Source: PMG-095 sp049324695
GTDB lineage: Bacteria > Myxococcota_A > Polyangia > Polyangiales > Polyangiaceae
Direction: 5' to 3'
Length of the DNA: 64,000 nucleotides
Assembly (NCBI GenBank): GCA_049324695.1
Contig: JBMOMJ010000055.1
Span: forward strand, 372,001-436,000
The notes under the pieces: generated by a model
The model's input: only the letters and a program-made list of their open reading frames with translations
Told to the model about the DNA's origin: nothing
Database searches by the model: none
Shown: positions 18,253 to 27,487 of the stretch, one piece after another
Layout of the letters: each line of letters opens with the position of its first letter
Numbering within the stretch: position 1 is the first letter of the stretch
Made by a program: the position numbers and the translations under genes

Positions 18253-18275
18253 GTGTTCCGGCGAGAGGAGATTTC

Positions 18276-18614
18276 ATGAAGCTCATCATGGCAATCATTC
18301 GCCCCCACAAGCTCGACGACGTGAAGGCCGCCCTCTCGGAGGCCGGCATTCTCGGCATGTCGGTCAGCGAAATCCGAGGCTTTGGGCGCACTGGTGGCAA
18401 AACCGAGGTGTATCGCGGCTCCGCCTATCAAGTCGACTTCGTCCCCAAAGTGCGGATCGACCTCGTCGTAGCCGACAACCAGGTGCACTCGATCCTCGAC
18501 GCACTCGAGCGCAGCGCCAAAACCGGCAAAATCGGTGACGGCAAAGTCTTCGTGCTCAACGTCGACGAAGCCATGCGCATCCGCACCGGCGAACGCGGCG
18601 AAGAAGCCATCTAG
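18276..18614 (+). CDS. glnK: PII nitrogen regulatory protein
   Basis: 112 residues, the normal PII length. The N-terminus MKLIMAIIRPHKLDDVKAAL, the T-loop GKTEVYRGSAYQVDF with the uridylylation-site Tyr51, and the C-terminal RIRTGERGEEAI are all canonical. GAGGAG five bases before the ATG fixes the start inside a longer open frame. Coupling to amt indicates a GlnK-type role: plugging the transporter when nitrogen is plentiful. glnB cannot be excluded by sequence alone. No uridylyltransferase or glutamine synthetase gene is nearby. Confidence 0.95.
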   Translation: MKLIMAIIRPHKLDDVKAALSEAGILGMSVSEIRGFGRTGGKTEVYRGSAYQVDFVPKVRIDLVVADNQVHSILDALERSAKTGKIGDGKVFVLNVDEAMRIRTGERGEEAI

Positions 18615-18637
18615 CGTTTCGACAAAACCTACTCTCG

Positions 18638-18690
18638 AAAAAACTAGCGACGGGAGGTTGGCACAACGTCAGCCTCCCGTTTGCTGCTTT
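18638..18690. terminator. Bidirectional terminator between glnK and the DUF5131 gene
   Basis: Stem ACGGGAGG (18650-18657) / CCTCCCGT (18673-18680) continues inward with five weaker pairs around a 5-base loop. Six As at 18638-18643 supply a T-run for the minus strand, and short T-runs follow on the plus strand. The position between two convergent genes fits a shared terminator. Confidence 0.75.
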
Positions 18691-18743
18691 CGGCAGGGCT
18701 GGCAAAGCCGCTCCGTCGCCTGCGAGCACATGACCGAGAGAGC

Positions 18744-19511
18744 TCAGACCAGCACTGGCAGAGCCCTTGTGCGAACAGCCTGGTAGACGCGGGTGACCTC
18801 AGGCGCAGTCGGCATCTCATCCCAAGTTCGCCCCTCGAGCATTCGACCGGCTTTCTTCTTGTTCTTGCCTCCCCACTGCTTGAAGAAAAACGCCACGCCA
18901 GCGCGCCGGCACTGGTCACGAATATCGATTACCCACGCGGGGGCCATCGGCCTGGCGCGGTGTCCCGATTCGCCTCCAACGATCACCCAGTCGACACCGT
19001 CCAGCTTGAGCTCTGGTAATGGTCCGAGCAGCGGCTCGAGAGAGAGGAATTTCACGCGCGCGCCCGTTGTGCGCAGGTATTCGATTCGGTCGACGTAGTC
19101 CGCATTCTCGACGCTGACGCCCATCCATACGTTCTGTGGCCACTCGATGATCGAGTTGAGCTCCGCGAGACGTTCAGCTCGCTTCGTCAGCACTTGAAAA
19201 CGATGCCAATGCGAGCGCCGCATGACATCGAAAACGCGCTCGATATAGGGAGCGGGAACGTTCTGGTGAAACAGATCGCTCATCGAGTTCACGAAGATCG
19301 TCTGTGGCTTCTTCCACTGGAGGGGCAACTGGAGCATGTGCGGCTGGAGCGTGAGAACAAAGCCGTTCCGGTAGTTTGGTTGCCCCATCGCCTGCAGGCG
19401 GTCCGCCATGCGTTCGGCGTAGCAGTACTTGCAACCCGGGCTGATCTTGTTGCAACCGGTTACCGGATTCCAGGTCGACTCCGTCCACTCGATTCCCGAG
19501 CCGAGCGCCAT
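18744..19511 (-). CDS. DUF5131 family protein (phage Gp37/Gp68-like, three-Cys motif)
   Basis: 255 residues. The N-terminal GIEWTESTWNPVTGCNKISPGCKYCYAER is the family signature, with a Cys cluster resembling a radical-SAM-type iron-sulfur site (CxxxxxxCxxCY). Further family blocks are IFVNSMSDLFH, WMGVSVEN, LSLEPLLGPL, VIVGGESG and FFFKQWGG. AAGGGA seven bases upstream selects the ATG at 19511 over TTG at 19514. Members occur in phages and in some DNA-associated gene sets; the reaction is not established. Here it stands alone between glnK and nadE with no phage genes nearby. Confidence 0.88.
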   Translation of the reverse strand: MALGSGIEWTESTWNPVTGCNKISPGCKYCYAERMADRLQAMGQPNYRNGFVLTLQPHMLQLPLQWKKPQTIFVNSMSDLFHQNVPAPYIERVFDVMRRSHWHRFQVLTKRAERLAELNSIIEWPQNVWMGVSVENADYVDRIEYLRTTGARVKFLSLEPLLGPLPELKLDGVDWVIVGGESGHRARPMAPAWVIDIRDQCRRAGVAFFFKQWGGKNKKKAGRMLEGRTWDEMPTAPEVTRVYQAVRTRALPVLV

Positions 19512-19555
19512 CAACGAATCCCTTTCAGCGTGGGAATGCCGCCCCTAGCGGCGCC

Positions 19556-21553
19556 CTAGTTCGATTTTTCGGCCAATGCGGCTCGCAGCTCGGCTAGTTC
19601 ACGTTTGAAGCCGCCGGATAGAATCGGGAAGCGACACCAGGTTTTGGGATCGAGGTTCGCATCGTCGACATGGAACGAGGGTGCATAGCGCTCGCGTTTC
19701 CACTGGTTCTGCGCGAACAAGCGAAAGAAGCGCTCGATGTAGTTTGCGAGCTCATTTGCGGCGTAAGCGGGAAACGCGACGTGCAGCACATCCAATATTT
19801 CACGCGGACCACGTTTGTCGCGAATCGCGGCGCGCTCGATCAGGTCGAGCACTTCGTAGGGCATCAGATCGGCTTCGTCGGTTTGATTGGCAGAGGGCGG
19901 GCGGAGCTCGGCGGTCGGAGCTTGCTCGTTCACTGCACGAAGCGCTGGGATGGGGCCGAAACCGAGCGGGCCCTGGTACTCGAGCCAGCTCAACCAGCGG
20001 CGAATGAACGCCTTGTCGATGCCGGCGATGGGACTGATGCTGCCCGCCGTGTCGCCATCCATCGTTGCATAGCCGACGGCAGCTTCCGAGCGGTTGCTGG
20101 TCGCCAGTAAGAGCGCCCGTTCGACATTGGCCAGCAACCACACGCTCGGTGCGCGCACACGCGCCTGGATGTTTTGCAGTGCGAGATCGTCCTGCTCCCA
20201 GGTGAGTGAACGGCCCAGCGCTTGCTCGGCGAGCTTGACGTATTCCGTTGCGAGGCCGTCGACGTCTAACTCCACGTGGCGTGCTCCAACTGCTTCGGCG
20301 ACCGCCTTGGCTGCCGCACGCGTGACGGTGCCGCTGTTTTGGGTGCTTTGATAGGCGGTGGTCAGCAAACGCTGGACGAGCTGCTTCGCGTCGGTGGCAT
20401 CGGCGAGACGTGGGATGTCTGGCAAGCGCGCGCGCACACCTTCGATACCGAGTGTTTTCACCGCGAACATCGCCATCAACCCGACCAAGCAGGCGACCGC
20501 TGCGGAATCCGCGCCGCCACTCAGTGACACGACGAAACCGCGCGCGTGGCTCTTGCGCAAGTAGTCGAACAAGGCGAGCGCCAGCGCGCGCGCGAACTCC
20601 TCTTCACGTAGCCACGCGCTGGCTTCCCACGGCGCTGGACGTGGTGAACTGCGTTCGAGCGCTGCGGCGGGGAACGCGAACTCGCACGTCACGCATTCAT
20701 CGACGGGACCTCCGAGTTGCGGCGTGAAGCTCGATAGGAAGCTGTGACGGGTGCGCGGCAAATCGATGTCTACGCTGGCGCTGATGAGCTCGAAATCCGA
20801 GTAGCTGAAGCGGGGCGCTTCTGCGAGAACGCTGCCACCGCTCGCAATGAGCGCATCGCCATCGTAGATTGCGCGCCCGGCTTCGTTGCCGAGCAGGTTC
20901 GAGTACACGTAGGCCACGCCGAACGCGCGCGAACCTTCCAGCACCAGTCGCCGGCGGATCTCGTGTTTGCCGAACGCGAAGTGACTGGCGCTCGGGTTCA
21001 AAATGATATCCACCGCACGCAACGAAAGCTCCGCGCCGGGGCGTTGCGCGATCCAGGCGTCTTCGCAAATCTCGAAGCCGATTTTCACGCCGCCGATATC
21101 GAAATACAGATCGCCGAACGGCACTCTTTCGCCAAAAAGGCGCAGCGTCGTTCGTTTGCCATGTGGCCATGGCTTGAACCAGCGTGGCTCGTAGTGAAGC
21201 CCATCACCGGCTAGGGCTTGCTTGCACGAGAACCCCAACAAGCGACCGTCGGCTACCAAGGCGCAGGCATTGAAAACCGCCTTGTTGTGCCAAACCGGTA
21301 ACCCGAAGCTTGCCACGATGCCGTGTGTGTGCGGGAGCAGCTCCTTCAGCACTTCCAGCGCCACTCGATGCGTACCCGGTGCCAAGAACGCATCTTCGCA
21401 ACCGTAACCGGTGATACATAGCTCGGGCAGGCAAAGAATGCCGACCCCTGCGCGCCGAGCGGCCTCGATCGCACTCACGATGTTCTGGCGATTTCGGTCC
21501 CAATCGAGGGGCGTCTGGTTCAACGTCGCTGCAGCGACCCGGATCAAGCGCAT
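19556..21553 (-). CDS. nadE: Glutamine-dependent NAD+ synthetase
   Basis: 665 residues, the size of the two-domain enzyme. The N-terminal nitrilase-type glutaminase has the triad Glu44 (LPELCITGYG), Lys111 (FSCKQALAGDG) and Cys163 (FEICEDAW). The C-terminal synthetase has the ATP PP-loop SGGADS at 345-350. The enzyme converts deamido-NAD, glutamine and ATP to NAD+. All key residues are intact. Upstream uppP lies 65 bases away on the same strand and might share a transcript. Confidence 0.96.
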   Translation of the reverse strand: MRLIRVAAATLNQTPLDWDRNRQNIVSAIEAARRAGVGILCLPELCITGYGCEDAFLAPGTHRVALEVLKELLPHTHGIVASFGLPVWHNKAVFNACALVADGRLLGFSCKQALAGDGLHYEPRWFKPWPHGKRTTLRLFGERVPFGDLYFDIGGVKIGFEICEDAWIAQRPGAELSLRAVDIILNPSASHFAFGKHEIRRRLVLEGSRAFGVAYVYSNLLGNEAGRAIYDGDALIASGGSVLAEAPRFSYSDFELISASVDIDLPRTRHSFLSSFTPQLGGPVDECVTCEFAFPAAALERSSPRPAPWEASAWLREEEFARALALALFDYLRKSHARGFVVSLSGGADSAAVACLVGLMAMFAVKTLGIEGVRARLPDIPRLADATDAKQLVQRLLTTAYQSTQNSGTVTRAAAKAVAEAVGARHVELDVDGLATEYVKLAEQALGRSLTWEQDDLALQNIQARVRAPSVWLLANVERALLLATSNRSEAAVGYATMDGDTAGSISPIAGIDKAFIRRWLSWLEYQGPLGFGPIPALRAVNEQAPTAELRPPSANQTDEADLMPYEVLDLIERAAIRDKRGPREILDVLHVAFPAYAANELANYIERFFRLFAQNQWKRERYAPSFHVDDANLDPKTWCRFPILSGGFKRELAELRAALAEKSN

Positions 21554-21618
21554 GTCGCCGTGACTTTACCGGCCGCATCCCAAACGGTCGAATTTCACCG
21601 CGGTTACAGGCCTAAACC

Positions 21619-22443
21619 CTAGCCTTGCGACCAATCCACCAGGCCGAAGTAGCTGGTCAGCAGCACGAGCACACCGAAGGCGATGCGGTACCAGGCAAAG
21701 CCGCTGAAATCGTGACGACTGATGAATCGCAGCAGCCAGCGCACACATAGAAACGCGGACACGAACGCGGAACACAGACCGACTGCGAAGAGCTCCACGT
21801 CGTCGACACGCAGCAGCGCACGGTGCTTCAGCAAATCGTAACCGCTCGCAGCGAGCAAAGTTGGCACCGCCAAGAAGAAGGAGAACTCGGTGGCCGCCCG
21901 ACGTGAGAGGCCGAACAACATTCCTCCGATGATGGTCGCACCGGAACGCGAGGTGCCGGGCACCAGCGCAAACGCCTGCGCGAAGCCAATCTTCAGCGCG
22001 TCCAGCGTCGTGATTTGCTCGACGGTTTCGATCGCCACGCGATGCTGGCGCCGCTCAGCCCAAAGAATGACGAAACCGCCCACGATGAACGCCAGCGCAA
22101 CTGGCAGCGGTTTGAACAGAAGCTGCTTGATGAACTTCGACAGAAGCAGGCCGAGCACAGCGGCCGGCAGGAAGGCGATTCCTAAATTGAGAACGAAGCG
22201 CCTGGCCTCCGCATCACTGAACAGGCCGGCAGTCACACGTGCGAAGCGCGAGCGATACTCCCAAATGATCGCGAGCATCGCGCCAGCCTGAATCACGACT
22301 TCGAATACTTTGCCGACCTCGTCGTTGAAGCTGAGTAGCGCCCCCGCCAAGATCAGATGCCCAGTCGACGAGATAGGAAGAAATTCGGTGAGCCCTTCAA
22401 CGATGCCGAGAATGAGGGCTTTGATAAGTAAGGGGATTCCCAT
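21619..22443 (-). CDS. uppP: Undecaprenyl-diphosphatase
   Basis: 274 residues with about eight hydrophobic helices. Family motifs: GIVEGLTEFLPISSTGHLIL near the N-terminus and PGTSRSG at 162-168, which carry the catalytic Glu, Ser, His and Arg residues. The enzyme recycles undecaprenyl pyrophosphate to the monophosphate carrier for peptidoglycan and O-antigen synthesis, and gives bacitracin resistance when abundant. It is located in the inner membrane. Divergent from the zinc-ribbon gene at 22629. Confidence 0.96.
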   Translation of the reverse strand: MGIPLLIKALILGIVEGLTEFLPISSTGHLILAGALLSFNDEVGKVFEVVIQAGAMLAIIWEYRSRFARVTAGLFSDAEARRFVLNLGIAFLPAAVLGLLLSKFIKQLLFKPLPVALAFIVGGFVILWAERRQHRVAIETVEQITTLDALKIGFAQAFALVPGTSRSGATIIGGMLFGLSRRAATEFSFFLAVPTLLAASGYDLLKHRALLRVDDVELFAVGLCSAFVSAFLCVRWLLRFISRHDFSGFAWYRIAFGVLVLLTSYFGLVDWSQG

Positions 22444-22628
22444 GCGGGTCCTATGCTAATCGGCGAGACGAGATTCGCCCGCGCTGCGGTAGTGGTGGCG
22501 AAAACTTACGGTAACCGTGCCCGGCCAGGGCGCCTATTCCGCGCTCAGAGAGGGCTTGCACCGGAAGCACGGAGCGGACAGAGTCAATGTTCCAAGGTTT
22601 GGGGCCCGGCCGACGACTGGAGTGCGCC

Positions 22629-24134
22629 ATGTTTACTGCAGACTGCGACCAATGTGGGGCGCGCAACAAGCTCCCCGCGAGCGCTCAGGACGAGGGAATC
22701 AATTCAGGCTCGCTCGTACCGTGTCCGAATTGCGGGGCCGAGGTTTGCGTACGCCGCGCGATTGACTCCGAAGCCGACGCCGAGGTGAGAGCCAGCGCGA
22801 GCGCCATGCCCGTGAGCCACGAAGTGACTACCACGCCGCGTGACGAGGCTGGGGAAGACGAGGCGACGCAGGTCTTGGAACCTAGTGCGCTGCCCGACGC
22901 GCAGCCTGTTGCTTCTGCGGACACGAACGCAGAGGAGCCCGAGCCGTCCACCACACGTCGTCCCAGCGCGGAGGCGTCGTCCGAGCCATCCCGCATCTCG
23001 CTCGTGCCCGTCGATCCTAGCGAGGGTATGGAATCGGCGCCCGAGTCGCTCGTTCCCCTGAGTGACCGCGACTTCATCCCTGCGGAGAAGCCCGCGCGAC
23101 ATCTACCGGTGCCGCCTCGACGCGAGGCGCATGGGGCGTCCAACGAAACTAGCGACGAGCCCCCCGTGAGCTTCGGCACGCCCACGCTGGCGGCGCTGGT
23201 ACGCAAGGCCACGCCGCCGCCGCCGCGTCGCGACCACGATCGCGATCGTGAGCGCCGTAACGATAACGAACTCGTTGATGATGTCTTGGTTCCACCGGCG
23301 GGCCCGATCGACGAACTTTGGGATGCGCGCGTCGTTCCGATGATGCGTCAGCCGACCGCAACCGACGCACCCGTCGCCTCCGTCTCGCGGCCGCCCGAAG
23401 TGCAGAAAGAACCTCCGCGCAGCAACGGCGCACTAGGGTTCGCGCTGCTCGTTGCTGGCGTCGCATTCGTCGCCGGCCTCGCCGTGAAGAACGCAAAAGA
23501 CTCCGAGTCAGCGGCGCCTGCCATTCCGGCGGCGGCTCCGCTGGCCGACGCGCCCGCCGTTGCACCACAACCGGGCCCTGTTGCAGAACCCGCGATCACT
23601 CCACCAGCTCCGCCCGCCGAACCCGGCGAAACGGCAGCCGAAGCTAGCCCGCCGCCGACGCTTGCTGCGCCCGAGACCGATACGAAGCCTGCCGTTGCGG
23701 CGCCCGCGCTCGCGCCTGGCAACGCGATCAAGCCCGTCGCGGCCGCCGCCGACGCGCCCAAGTCTGCTGCCAACGCCAAACCTGCGAGCGCCACCGAAAC
23801 CCCGCGCTCGACCGTCGCTCCCGTGCGCAGCGCCACCGTTTCTGCTGACTCACCGCCCGCCGAAGCGGCATTCAACTCCGAAGCCACCGCCAGCGCTCTC
23901 AGCGCCGCGGCCCAACGAGCTTCTACTTGCAGAAAGCCAACGGATCCGAGCGGCGTCGCGATCGTAACCATCACGTTTGCACCCTCCGGCCGTGTGACGA
24001 GCGCCAACATCTCCGGTCCTCCTTTTGCTGGAACGGAAACCGGCAGCTGCATCGCGTCCGTCCTACGCAGCGTGAGAGTTCCCGCGTACAGCGGCGACTT
24101 CATGACCGTCAAAAAGACGATTCAGGTGCAATAA
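22629..24134 (+). CDS. Zinc-ribbon membrane protein with AgmX/PglI-like C-terminal domain
   Basis: 501 residues. An N-terminal zinc ribbon (CDQCG ... CPNCG, about residues 6-41) is followed by an acidic, Pro/Ser-rich region, a single TM helix (about 272-293, ALGFALLVAGVAFVAGLAV), a long Pro/Ala-rich spacer and a C-terminal domain of about 90 residues (STCRKP ... GVAIVTITFAPSGRVTSANISGPPFAGT ... GSCIASVLRSVRVPAYSG) matching the AgmX/PglI C-terminal type. Its two Cys probably form a disulfide. In Myxococcus, AgmX is linked to gliding motility complexes; function here is unknown. The ATG at 22629 begins directly with the zinc ribbon. Confidence 0.85.
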   Translation: MFTADCDQCGARNKLPASAQDEGINSGSLVPCPNCGAEVCVRRAIDSEADAEVRASASAMPVSHEVTTTPRDEAGEDEATQVLEPSALPDAQPVASADTNAEEPEPSTTRRPSAEASSEPSRISLVPVDPSEGMESAPESLVPLSDRDFIPAEKPARHLPVPPRREAHGASNETSDEPPVSFGTPTLAALVRKATPPPPRRDHDRDRERRNDNELVDDVLVPPAGPIDELWDARVVPMMRQPTATDAPVASVSRPPEVQKEPPRSNGALGFALLVAGVAFVAGLAVKNAKDSESAAPAIPAAAPLADAPAVAPQPGPVAEPAITPPAPPAEPGETAAEASPPPTLAAPETDTKPAVAAPALAPGNAIKPVAAAADAPKSAANAKPASATETPRSTVAPVRSATVSADSPPAEAAFNSEATASALSAAAQRASTCRKPTDPSGVAIVTITFAPSGRVTSANISGPPFAGTETGSCIASVLRSVRVPAYSGDFMTVKKTIQVQ

Positions 24135-24252
24135 CGCCGGGGGGTTTTGCCGCCCGCGCGGCTCGCGCGCCAATCGCGTCACGTTTGTAACTCCCTGGGG
24201 GTGGTGGGGCGGCGCTAGAGAATGCGTGCACTCAGCGACGAAAGGCAGTGGC

Positions 24253-25041
24253 ATGAACACACGTATTGGAACGCGCGAGGAATGGTTACGCGCTCGGGTA
24301 GAGCTGCTTCAAGCCGAGAAAGAGCTCACGTATCGCAGTGACGAGCTGGCACGGCAGCGGCAAGCGTTGCCTTGGCTTCGCGTCGAGAAGGAGTATCGCT
24401 TCGATACTGAGCAGGGCGGCGCGTCACTGGCAGAACTGTTTCAGGGGCGCTCGCAGCTCTTGGTTTATCATTTCATGTTCGGGCCCGAGTACACTGGCGG
24501 CTGCCCGTCGTGCTCCACGATTGCGGATGGGTTCAACGGCAGCGTCGTGCACTTGGCGAACCACGACGTGACGCTCATGGCGGTGTCGCGCGCGCCGCTT
24601 GCCAAGTTGTTGGCCTACAAGCAGCGTATGGGGTGGACGTTTCCTTGGGCGTCGTCGCACACGAGCGACTTCAACCGCGATTTCAACGTGCAGTTTACCG
24701 AAGCGCAGCAGCGCGAAGGCAGCATCGAGTACAACTATCGGCGCGAGGGAAAATGGCAGCTGAACTCGTTGCCACAAGAGCCGGGTGGTGGCGGGCCGGT
24801 TGCGCAGATTGCCGCGATGACCGGAACCGATCCAGCGACATACACTCGTGAGAGGCCAGGGCTCAGCGCTTTTGTGCGCGAGGATGGCGTCGTTTATCAC
24901 ACGTACTCCGCGTACGCGCGTGGGCTCGACGCGATTTGGGGCATGTATCAATGGCTGGACCGCGCACCGAAGGGGCGCAACGAGAAGGGCGTGTGGTGGC
25001 GCCGCAACGACGAGTACGAGAAGGCGAGTTGCTGCGAGTAG
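24253..25041 (+). CDS. DUF899 family thioredoxin-like protein
   Basis: 262 residues. The family pattern is clear: early EWLRARVELLQAEKELTYRSDELARQR, LVYHFMFGPEYTGGCPSCSTIADGF with a CPSC pair in a thioredoxin-like position, then VSRAPLAKLLAYKQRMGWTFPWASS and SAYARGLDAIWGMYQWLDRAPKGRNE. The family is widespread and uncharacterised; a redox role is inferred from the fold and Cys pair. An upstream in-frame ATG at 24226 exists, but conservation starts at MNTRIGTREEW. It ends in a terminator shared with the convergent GH5 gene. Confidence 0.9.
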   Translation: MNTRIGTREEWLRARVELLQAEKELTYRSDELARQRQALPWLRVEKEYRFDTEQGGASLAELFQGRSQLLVYHFMFGPEYTGGCPSCSTIADGFNGSVVHLANHDVTLMAVSRAPLAKLLAYKQRMGWTFPWASSHTSDFNRDFNVQFTEAQQREGSIEYNYRREGKWQLNSLPQEPGGGGPVAQIAAMTGTDPATYTRERPGLSAFVREDGVVYHTYSAYARGLDAIWGMYQWLDRAPKGRNEKGVWWRRNDEYEKASCCE

Positions 25042-25052
25042 CGGCAAAATGA

Positions 25053-25081
25053 AGGAGCGCCGCCGCGACGACGGCGCTCCT
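25053..25081. terminator. Bidirectional hairpin between DUF899 and GH5 genes
   Basis: A perfect 10-bp stem (25053-25062 with 25072-25081) and a 9-base loop lie between the two convergent stop codons. T-containing tails flank it on both strands (CTTCGCTTC on plus, TCATTTTG on minus) without a long uninterrupted T-run. Confidence 0.7.
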
Positions 25082-25089
25082 CTTCGCTT

Positions 25090-26376
25090 CTATTCGAGCA
25101 GCGCGCGGCGCAGGTACGGAACCCACTCGCCGGTTTTCACGTCGAAGGCACGCATGGCGCCGCCGTCGTTCCAATAGGCCCAGGGAATGCCGCGGGCTTC
25201 CGCGTGTTCGCGCACCAAGCGCACCCAGCGTTCGCGCGAAGCTGGGTCGGCGGTGTCGACGGCGCCGAATTCTCCCAGGTACACCGCGCGGCCGCTGTTT
25301 TCGATGAAGCGATCGACGAACGCAAAAGCTTCTTCGATGACCGCCGCTCCACCCGGATTGGTCTCGGGCGGCGCGCTGTTATAGCCAGCGAACCACTCCG
25401 CGATCCAGTTCACCTTTTGGGCGGCTTCGACGGGAACTAGCGGCTCGAAAGGTGGGCCGGGGAAGACGACACAGCGAGTGCGAAGCTCCGGCCCTTGCCA
25501 GGAAGCGCCTTGGTGCGTGAACGGAAAGGGATCGTACAAGTGGAAGGTTGCGACCAAATTTGGATCGTCAGGGAGGAACAGATCGTCCAACGACTGAGGT
25601 GACGCCCAGAAGGCGCCGTCGATGATGACGGTGCGCACGGGATCGACGGCGCGCACGGCTTTCAGCGCCTTGGGGTAAAGATAGTTCCAGTAGTCGTCGA
25701 GCTTGCCGTTCGGTTCGTTGGCGAGCTCGTACTTGAGTGAGGGAGGGCGTGCGTAATAACGTGCTGCGAGCTGCTGCCATAACGCGATGAAACGCTCCGC
25801 TTGTCCTTCCGGATCGGCGACGAGCTCTTCATAGTGGTGTACGTCGAGGACGGCAGAGAGGCCGCGGCTTTCGGCTTGATCGAGGACCCAGTCGACTCGT
25901 TGCAGAAACGTTTCGTCGATGGTGTACGGTGGCTCGCTGGCTGCATGCGCGCTGAAGCGCACCGGCACACGTACGTGATCGAGGCCGGCTTCCACGGCCA
26001 TGTCGAAGTGGCGCTCCTGAATTACGACACCCCATGCGCCCTCACTCGGCGCGTCGAGTGCGTTGCCCAAATTGAAACCGCGATGCATGCCGTTGAGCCC
26101 TGTTGCCTCGATGCCGGGTTTGGGCAGTTTGATCGGCAGCCGCACTGGAACTCGCAAGGAGTCGGCGTCATCACGCGGGCGACACGAATCAGCGCCGGCA
26201 GTTGCACCGCCGCTCGCGCCGCCGGTTGCCAGCGCCCCACCCATTGCAGCACCACCATTGGACTCACCGCCGTTCGTTGGAGCTCCACCGGCACCCACCG
26301 ACTCAGTGCCCATACCGCATGCGGGCCCACCGAACGCTACCAAGAGCGCAATTCCCCACCTGATTATCGCTGACAT
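25090..26376 (-). CDS. GH5-family endoglucanase-like lipoprotein
   Basis: 428 residues. GAGAGG upstream selects the ATG at 26376. Lipobox GPAC (Cys20), a GG-repeat linker (about 28-60), then a GH5 catalytic domain: GFNLGNALD near 100-108, RVPVRFS, DVHHY near 178-182, acid/base Glu221 in ANEPNG, FHLYDP, and nucleophile Glu369 in LGEFGA, followed by the substrate-contact Trp in PWAYWNDGG. GH5 enzymes hydrolyse beta-1,4-glucans or mannans; which one cannot be told. Being lipid-anchored with a flexible stalk, it probably works on the cell surface against external polysaccharide. Confidence 0.92.
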   Translation of the reverse strand: MSAIIRWGIALLVAFGGPACGMGTESVGAGGAPTNGGESNGGAAMGGALATGGASGGATAGADSCRPRDDADSLRVPVRLPIKLPKPGIEATGLNGMHRGFNLGNALDAPSEGAWGVVIQERHFDMAVEAGLDHVRVPVRFSAHAASEPPYTIDETFLQRVDWVLDQAESRGLSAVLDVHHYEELVADPEGQAERFIALWQQLAARYYARPPSLKYELANEPNGKLDDYWNYLYPKALKAVRAVDPVRTVIIDGAFWASPQSLDDLFLPDDPNLVATFHLYDPFPFTHQGASWQGPELRTRCVVFPGPPFEPLVPVEAAQKVNWIAEWFAGYNSAPPETNPGGAAVIEEAFAFVDRFIENSGRAVYLGEFGAVDTADPASRERWVRLVREHAEARGIPWAYWNDGGAMRAFDVKTGEWVPYLRRALLE

Positions 26377-26749
26377 ATTGACCTCTCGCGCAACCTTCGC
26401 GCGCCTCCTTGCGCGCGCCGACAAAGCAGCGAACGTGCCAGTTTGCCAACATCGCAAAGTTGCGCAGAAGTGCGCGGTAGCGCAGGAGGTATTATTGCGG
26501 TGCGCGAGTGCGCGCGCATCGAGCGGCGGGTTTTTGCGCAGCGTGTTGCGCAATGCTCGTGCTGGAGCTTGCGGCGACGTTATGGTGCCGCCTCTTTTCA
26601 GGGCAGCGCGTGCGCGGTGGCGGTTCCGCGCAGCGCGCGCAGTGACTGCGCTCACGTATCCCGCGTGGGGAAGTCGCGCCCTTTACGGGGTGGCGCCCCA
26701 ACCCAACCCGTAGAGTTGGTTTAGTCGGTCTTGCCGGGGCGCGAGTGCG
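26377..26749. other. Intergenic region upstream of the GH5 gene, rich in GCGC words
   Basis: 373 bases without a convincing gene. The stretch contains many short TTGCGCA, TGCGCAG and GCGCGC words between about 26400 and 26640, several of them near-palindromic. It must include the promoter of the GH5 gene and the 3' end of the lipoprotein gene that stops at 26750. No terminator with a T-run was found. Confidence 0.4.
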
Positions 26750-27487
26750 TTATGGCCACAGGCAGTAGCCGATGTTTGAACCGGGGTAGACGTAGCAGTT
26801 CATGCCGGTGGGGCAGTCGTAACGTGTGCCGTTGGTTAGGCAGGTGAGGAGGCAGTGTTTTTGCGTGACGAAGTCGACGCAGGCAGCGCTGGCGCTGACG
26901 CCGGATGGCGCGGTGGAGCAGTCTTTGTCGCTTTGGCAGGGATTGGAGCAGCTGTAGCCGTTGACTTGTGTGCCGTCGCGAATGCCGAGGCAACGCAGGT
27001 TGGCGACGTCGATGCAGGTGCGTGTGTCGCCGTGGCACTCGGTGGTGTAAGGCGAGCTTCCGTCCGATTTGGCGGGTGGGGGAACCATCGCCGGGTAGCC
27101 GCCGCTGCCGATGCTACCGGCGTAGCTGGTGGTGGTACCACCCGCGTTGGCCGCAGCTTTGCCGCCGGAGGCGCCGCTAGCGCCGAGGCCACCGCTGCTG
27201 GTGTTGAGGGAACCGCCGCTGGTTCCAGAAGAAGTTCCCCCTGAGGCAGGCGCGCCACCCAGGCTGGTGTTGGGCTTTCCCGCGCTTGCGCTGATGCCGC
27301 CTTGGCTTGAGGCGCCTCCGCGTCCGTCGGTCTGCGCGCGCCCGCCTAGGGGGGAAGTGCTGGTGGTTCCGCCGCTGCCTGTCGATGAGTCGTCGTTGGA
27401 GCCGCACGCAACGCAGGTGACGAGTAGCTGCAGTGTCACGAGTGCGGCGAACGCCGGAGATCGCGGCTGGCTGCGGACGGAAGGCAC
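26750..27487 (-). CDS. Lipoprotein with Gly-rich linker and Cys-rich C-terminal domain
   Basis: 245 residues from a GTG start at 27487, which gives a lipoprotein signal (hydrophobic FAALVTLQLLVTCVAC then GSNDD). The frame stays open upstream to 27667, but that part is basic and not signal-like. After the lipobox come about 110 residues of GG-rich low complexity, then about 95 residues with around 12 Cys (TRTCIDVANLRC, YSCSNPCQSDKDC, KHCLLTC, CPTGMNC), a pattern typical of myxobacterial Cys-rich surface domains. No known activity. It is divergent from the VWA lipoprotein. Start is uncertain; extent of the domain is not. Confidence 0.72.
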   Translation of the reverse strand: MPSVRSQPRSPAFAALVTLQLLVTCVACGSNDDSSTGSGGTTSTSPLGGRAQTDGRGGASSQGGISASAGKPNTSLGGAPASGGTSSGTSGGSLNTSSGGLGASGASGGKAAANAGGTTTSYAGSIGSGGYPAMVPPPAKSDGSSPYTTECHGDTRTCIDVANLRCLGIRDGTQVNGYSCSNPCQSDKDCSTAPSGVSASAACVDFVTQKHCLLTCLTNGTRYDCPTGMNCYVYPGSNIGYCLWP

